From Discostella pseudostelligera (lineage: Eukaryota > Bacillariophyta > Thalassiosirophyceae > Thalassiosirales > Thalassiosiraceae), in assembly GCA_036940085.1 (NCBI GenBank), contig JALLBK010000315.1:1-15068 (forward strand): a stretch of 15,068 nt of DNA. Reading direction: 5' to 3'. Positions 11,257-15,068 of the stretch are shown here, one piece after another. The notes beneath the pieces are model-generated. The model saw nothing but the letters and a program-made list of their open reading frames with translations. It ran no database searches and was not told where the DNA came from. The position numbers and the translations under genes were made by a program. Positions within the stretch are counted from its first letter, which is position 1. The number at the start of each line of letters is the position of its first letter.

Positions 11257-11675
11257 TCGATCACCGATCAGTCATACGCAATACGTCAATCGGTTTGTTA
11301 ATGCCATAATTCAACTAACGAGTATAGACTTATTTGGAATGAATTGAAGCATGCGATGAAGGAAGAAGCGATATTATTATGTCAGTAGAAGATGTCGTAC
11401 TCTCTAAATAATCTTCCCGCCAAATTTTCGCCATACCTTTTCCCGCAGTCGCGATGAGTGCAGAAAGCATTTCTCCACGTGGCAAATTAATTCCACGTGG
11501 AGAACCCTACCGACAATTCAAGTGATTCTCTGAATACCACGTGGAAAATCCACGTGGCTTAGATTCATTGGCGCCATATCGTACGCCTTCCATGAATGGT
11601 GAGGCGTTGGGGATAGTTGCAATTGAAAAGAGTAATTATGTATTGTAGTTTATGTAGACCGTTCATTATCCAGGA
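11257..11675. other. Convergent intergenic region with palindromes and E2F-like box
   Basis: This 419-bp gap lies between two stop codons, so it should hold only 3' untranslated and terminator sequence. It nonetheless contains TTCCCGCCAAA at 11414-11424, a TTTTCCCGC at 11438-11446 and the four-copy CCACGTGG cluster (separate entry). The only ATG-initiated frame worth noting between the cluster and the next gene is an 18-codon frame at 11592-11648, too short to support. No tRNA-like fold or mobile-element terminal repeats were seen. Confidence 0.5.
11471..11557. repeat. Four CCACGTGG palindromes, first pair in a 12-bp inverted repeat
   Basis: Perfect CCACGTGG octamers lie at 11475-11482, 11493-11500, 11537-11544 and 11550-11557. 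The first two are the inner part of a longer perfect inverted repeat: TTCTCCACGTGG at 11471-11482 and CCACGTGGAGAA at 11493-11504, with a 10-base AT-rich loop. The last two are separated by AAAAT. The core CACGTG is the G-box/E-box bound by bZIP and bHLH factors. As RNA, each pair could form a stem-loop (12 bp with 10-nt loop; 8 bp with 5-nt loop) on either strand. Which of these roles applies cannot be told from sequence. Confidence 0.85.
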
Positions 11676-14600
11676 TCATGACTGTTTGCATTCTGGATTT
11701 GCCCCTGATGAATCAGAAGTCTCGTTCCAAGGATTTTCGATTAGCAAAGGAGCAGCTACCTTCTTTTGCGAGTTGGGCTCTATGCATTTTGGAGTAAAGT
11801 CTTGTTTCTTGACGCCAGATGATGTCGGCAGGCCTCGCTGGTGAATGTTTGGCGTATTTTCCTTCTCACGACGATCACTCCTCTGTTGAAGATTCTTGCT
11901 ACTCGAGCTCAGCCCAGCTGAAAAATCGGATCGTCTCTCGTTTCGTTGCAATGCCAACTTTGCCGTCGTCAGCTCACCCTGCACCTTCGTAAGCTCTGCC
12001 TCAAGTTCCCATGCACGCTGCTCTGCCTTGCGAGTTTCCGTTGCGGCGGCACAGCTTTTCATGACGAGTTCTTGTTTCTCATCTTCGAGGGTCGCGATTT
12101 TCTCTTCATACTCCTCTCGAAATTGCGTGAATGTAGATTTATTGAATGAAGTCATTGCATGCGTAGTATCATCACTGCTCGAGCTGAATTGAGGCATATC
12201 CAATCGAGAAAGATGGTTGCAAGGATTTAACTCCTTCAATTTGCGATTTTCATCTTTGAGTGCCTTGCACATCGATGTCAACTCGTCAATCTGACTTTGA
12301 GACCCATCATCCGACCCATACCTACTCCCGAGCTGGCGACGAAGACGATCGTTTTCACCCACGAGTTCTTTACTGTTCCTTTCGGCCTTTTTCGCCTTAT
12401 CCTCTAAATCAGTAATGACTCTTGTCGATTCAACATACCTCGCCTTCAGCACATTGATCTGTTGGTCACGTTTGGTAATTTTGGCGGTGGCTGCCTTTTC
12501 GTACTCCAGTTGAATCCCTTTCACTTGCTCCAATTCCTCTTCAAGTGACTTGACATTTACTTCATATTCCTCTGTAATCTTCCGCTGGAGATCTTTAGCT
12601 TTCTGCCTCGACTCACGAACAATAGCCTTTCCCTTGGTTATCAGTCCTTCAATCTCATCGGCTTTATCTTTCAAGACTCTCTCGATTTCGGCCTGCTTGC
12701 TCTGCTCTAATTCGTCCAAACTTTTCTGTCCCATCTCTTTGGTAAGGCGTAGTGTCTTCGATGATTGTTCGCGTAGGGCCGTGAGTTGTTCCGATAGATT
12801 GTTCTCAATTTCAATCCGCTGCGCTTCCGCTCGATCCATTTTTTCTTTGTGTTGCTTCCGCTCAGCCTCAATCTTCTGGGTAAGCCTTTCTTCCATATCC
12901 AACAAGTCTTGGCGTCCTTTATCGATGATGCTCTTCTTCTCATTCTGGAAGTTTCGTTCCGCGTCAAGTGCCGCTTTATGGGCCTTCAATCGCTCATCCT
13001 TCATCTCCTCAACCAACTCTTTGTTACACTTTGTCAGTTCGTCCACTTCTACCCTCAACTTTACTTCCCTTGCTTCGGACTCACAAAGTAATTGTTTCGT
13101 GTCTTCCAAATCTGATTTCGTCTGGAGGAATTGCTCCTTGTATCTCTCGGACAACCTCTTTGCGTCGTCGCAGCTCTCTTCGAGTCGTTGCACTGAATCG
13201 ACTTCTCGCTTGGACTCGAATTCCTTTAGACGCGCATACTCATTCCGCAGTGTCTTTAGCTCCTCCATCAATTCAGGATTTAGTTCACTGAGAACACGAA
13301 GTAGAGAGGCAACAGTTGAGAAGAAAAATCAACGTTAATCGATGACATTATGAGCATAATCGTTCATACCTCATTCCAATGCCAACTGCAGTACCTCCTT
13401 TTTCAATTTTGCCTCCCTCTTCCTGAAGACGTTTCTGCAAAGTGGCAGCCTCATTCTGCTGCAATACCACACCCCTCTGAAGCTCCATATTCGTCCCCTC
13501 CAACCATCCACTCTTCTCCTTCACGCGGCGCAAGTCATCACGACATTCCACCAATGCCACCTCGGCATCCATGGCCCGAACACGATATTCCTCAAGCTGT
13601 CTCTTGAGTGGCTTGAGCTGCGCTAGTTCATTTTCCAATGCCAAGCATTTATCCACTGATAGGGCGTGGGCCTTCTCCTCGCGCAGAAGAGCATCGTGGG
13701 CATCACCGATGAGTTCCACCTTCTCACGACACTTGCGTAGCTGTTCTTCAGTAAACGAGAGTTTCTCTTGAGAGCATGCCAGAACATCGAGATCATCGCG
13801 CAATCGTAGATTTTCCTCCTTGAGCTCCTTGGCACTATGTTCATAATCGCGTAGCAATTCAATGTCTCGTTTTTGCTCGGAGAGTTCGTTCATGTACCGA
13901 TCTTCCATGTCGCGAATGGTTTTCAAGTATTTGGACTCCACCTGGAGCATCTCTGCTCGATGCTGAGATTGAGCTTCGTCGACTTTGAGGGTAAGATCGA
14001 GCTCTTGTTGTCGCGATTCCTTAATTTCCTTTTGTAGCTTGGTAATTGTGGCGCGTAGAGTCTCAGCCTCCTCGGCCGATTGATTGTGTTTGGCGGTTCC
14101 ATGATTGTGGACACTTTTCCCGAAAGGATTATCATCATCTTCATCGTCGTCATGAGAGCGATTTCGTTTCCCAATGGGCGAGTCAGATTCAAGATTGTCA
14201 TTGCCAAAAGCTTCACTCCTGTTCCTCTTTGTTGAGTCGATATCACTTTCATACTCTTCTGCAGCTGGCGCTGCCGAAGGACTTGTCACACTCGCCTCAG
14301 CATAAGCTGAATAATCTCCAGTGTATAATGAATAGTCACCAGTGACATTGTCATCATTTTCAACCGTATCCGAAGTATTGTCCTCCTGAAGTATTCTCAT
14401 GATTTCTTTCTGCACATCCGGCCTATCAAATGCCATGATTCGGCTGACGTATTGACGTTGATTGGGACAACTTTCCGATAATGCACGACATAAAAGTTGA
14501 CGGAGGATATTGTATTGCCATTCCCTTGTTTCGAAGCAGTAAGGCGTGTTGAGATAATTGATATTTTCAAGGCTCAATACTTTGTGAATTTCGGCCCAGC

Positions 14601-14904
14601 CCTCAGTGACGGATGGAATTTCTGGTGTAGGTGTAGTGGTGGTGGATTCGTCATCATCGTCTTGGTCGGCACTAAAAATACAAATCTCCTTGGCAATTTG
14701 AACAATTTTGCCAACAACATCGATGTTATGAAAATCTGCATGCAGCTCCGAAATGGAAATCCCTTCATCAATACCATCGGCGTCGGCGGCACCCTCTACG
14801 CAGCGACGACGATTTCGGCATGCTTCCAGCTGCGGTAAATCAAATAACCAGTAATGCAATGCGGATAGGCCTCGATTGACCATGTCATCGACGAGGTCTA
14901 CCAT
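11676..14904 (-). CDS. HOOK: HOOK-like microtubule/dynein adaptor, coiled-coil, 2 exons, 1048 aa
   Basis: Exons in transcript order are 14904-13370 and 13287-11676, with a GT-AG phase-2 intron of 82 bp (gtatga donor, ctcag acceptor). HOOK proteins link endosomes and other cargo to dynein. The N-terminus (about 1-175) fits a divergent Hook domain: SALHYWLFDLPQLE near 14-27, a DVVGKIVQIAKEI helix, and NQRQYVSRIMAFDRPDVQKEIM (148-169), which parallels the HOOK helix before the coiled coil. A low-complexity linker (about 175-278) precedes long coiled coils (about 278-880). The join gives SELNPELMEELKTLRNEYARLK, aligning with the HOOK mid-coil segment around IMPxExRExxxRLQxEN. A polar Ser-rich tail (about 930-1048) is disordered. 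It is longer than animal HOOKs (about 720 aa). An in-frame TGA upstream supports ATG 14904. General coiled-coil similarity could mislead; the N-terminal match is the better evidence. Confidence 0.72.
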
Positions 14905-15068
14905 GATAGGTAGATATCTTCACTATGATCTATGATGATGATGATGATGATGATGATGTTACTAGGATTGCATATCGTTGGCGTGGAGCTTGATCGATGT
15001 CCACCATTATTATATTATAGCAACAAGGTCCTCCACTTAGGAATCCCTAAATTTCGCTGTACGTGGGC
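14905..15068. promoter_or_regulatory. Upstream region of the HOOK-like gene (truncated by window)
   Basis: These 164 bases lie upstream of the minus-strand ATG at 14904 and should hold its 5' untranslated region and core promoter. Apart from the trinucleotide repeat listed separately, and an AT-rich patch (TTATTATATTATAG, about 15006-15019) that could hold a TATA-like element, I see nothing definite. Confidence 0.4.
14932..14958. repeat. (ATG)9 microsatellite, 5' of the HOOK-like gene
   Basis: Nine perfect ATG units run from 14932 to 14958; they read as (CAT)9 on the coding strand of the HOOK-like gene. The repeat lies 28 bases upstream of the start codon, probably in the 5' untranslated region, and is likely length-polymorphic. 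Confidence 0.9.

Noticed and set aside
11471..11557. Reading the palindrome cluster as a CRISPR array or phage attachment site
   Set aside because: Spacers are unequal (10, 36 and 5 bases), the unit is only 8 bp, and the setting is a eukaryotic nuclear genome.
11592..11648. 18-codon plus-strand frame after the CCACGTGG cluster
   Set aside because: Too short, with no motif and no supporting context beyond the nearby palindromes.
12550..13338. 262-codon plus-strand open frame rich in Ser, Phe and Cys
   Set aside because: It is the antisense shadow of the Glu/Lys/Leu-rich coiled coil of the HOOK-like gene, whose codons read backwards as Ser, Phe and Leu. It has no recognisable motif.

Overview
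The window is nuclear DNA from a photosynthetic stramenopile, most likely a diatom. The first protein has a signal peptide ending in a diatom-type Ala-Phe-Ala-Pro plastid-import motif, followed by a twin-arginine thylakoid signal. The genes are compact, with short GT-AG introns of 71-139 bp. Codon use is mixed, and the proteins are rich in Ser, Asn and Asp low-complexity tracts. There are no rRNA or tRNA genes, CRISPR arrays or transposons that I can see, and nothing bacterial.

Four protein genes fill the window, each rebuilt by joining exons across introns. (1) Plus strand, 460-1436: a thylakoid-lumen helical protein in two exons, 289 aa. (2) Minus strand, 9139 down to 1549: a complete Fab1/PIKfyve phosphatidylinositol-3-phosphate 5-kinase in six exons, 2374 aa, with FYVE finger, TCP1/GroEL-like domain, Cys-rich CCR region and an intact lipid-kinase domain. 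(3) Plus strand, 9353-11256: a Cas1p/RWA/CASD1-type multi-pass O-acetyltransferase in four exons, 544 aa. (4) Minus strand, 14904 down to 11676: a HOOK-like coiled-coil protein in two exons, 1048 aa.

Layout: genes 1 and 2 converge, with 112 bp between their stop codons. Genes 2 and 3 diverge from a 213-bp shared upstream region. Genes 3 and 4 converge on a 419-bp gap. That gap is the oddest non-coding piece: it holds four perfect CCACGTGG palindromes within 83 bp, two of them in a 12-bp inverted repeat, plus an E2F-like TTCCCGCCAAA site. The region upstream of gene 1 carries three more E2F-like boxes, two of them identical 13-mers.

The genes do not form one pathway. Fab1 and HOOK both belong to endosome biology (PI(3,5)P2 synthesis; dynein linkage of endosomes), which may be coincidence. 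The lumenal protein is plastidial and the acetyltransferase belongs to the Golgi. I found no convincing new multi-gene system. The best leads are the palindrome cluster, the E2F-like boxes and the unusual domain architecture of the Fab1 kinase.
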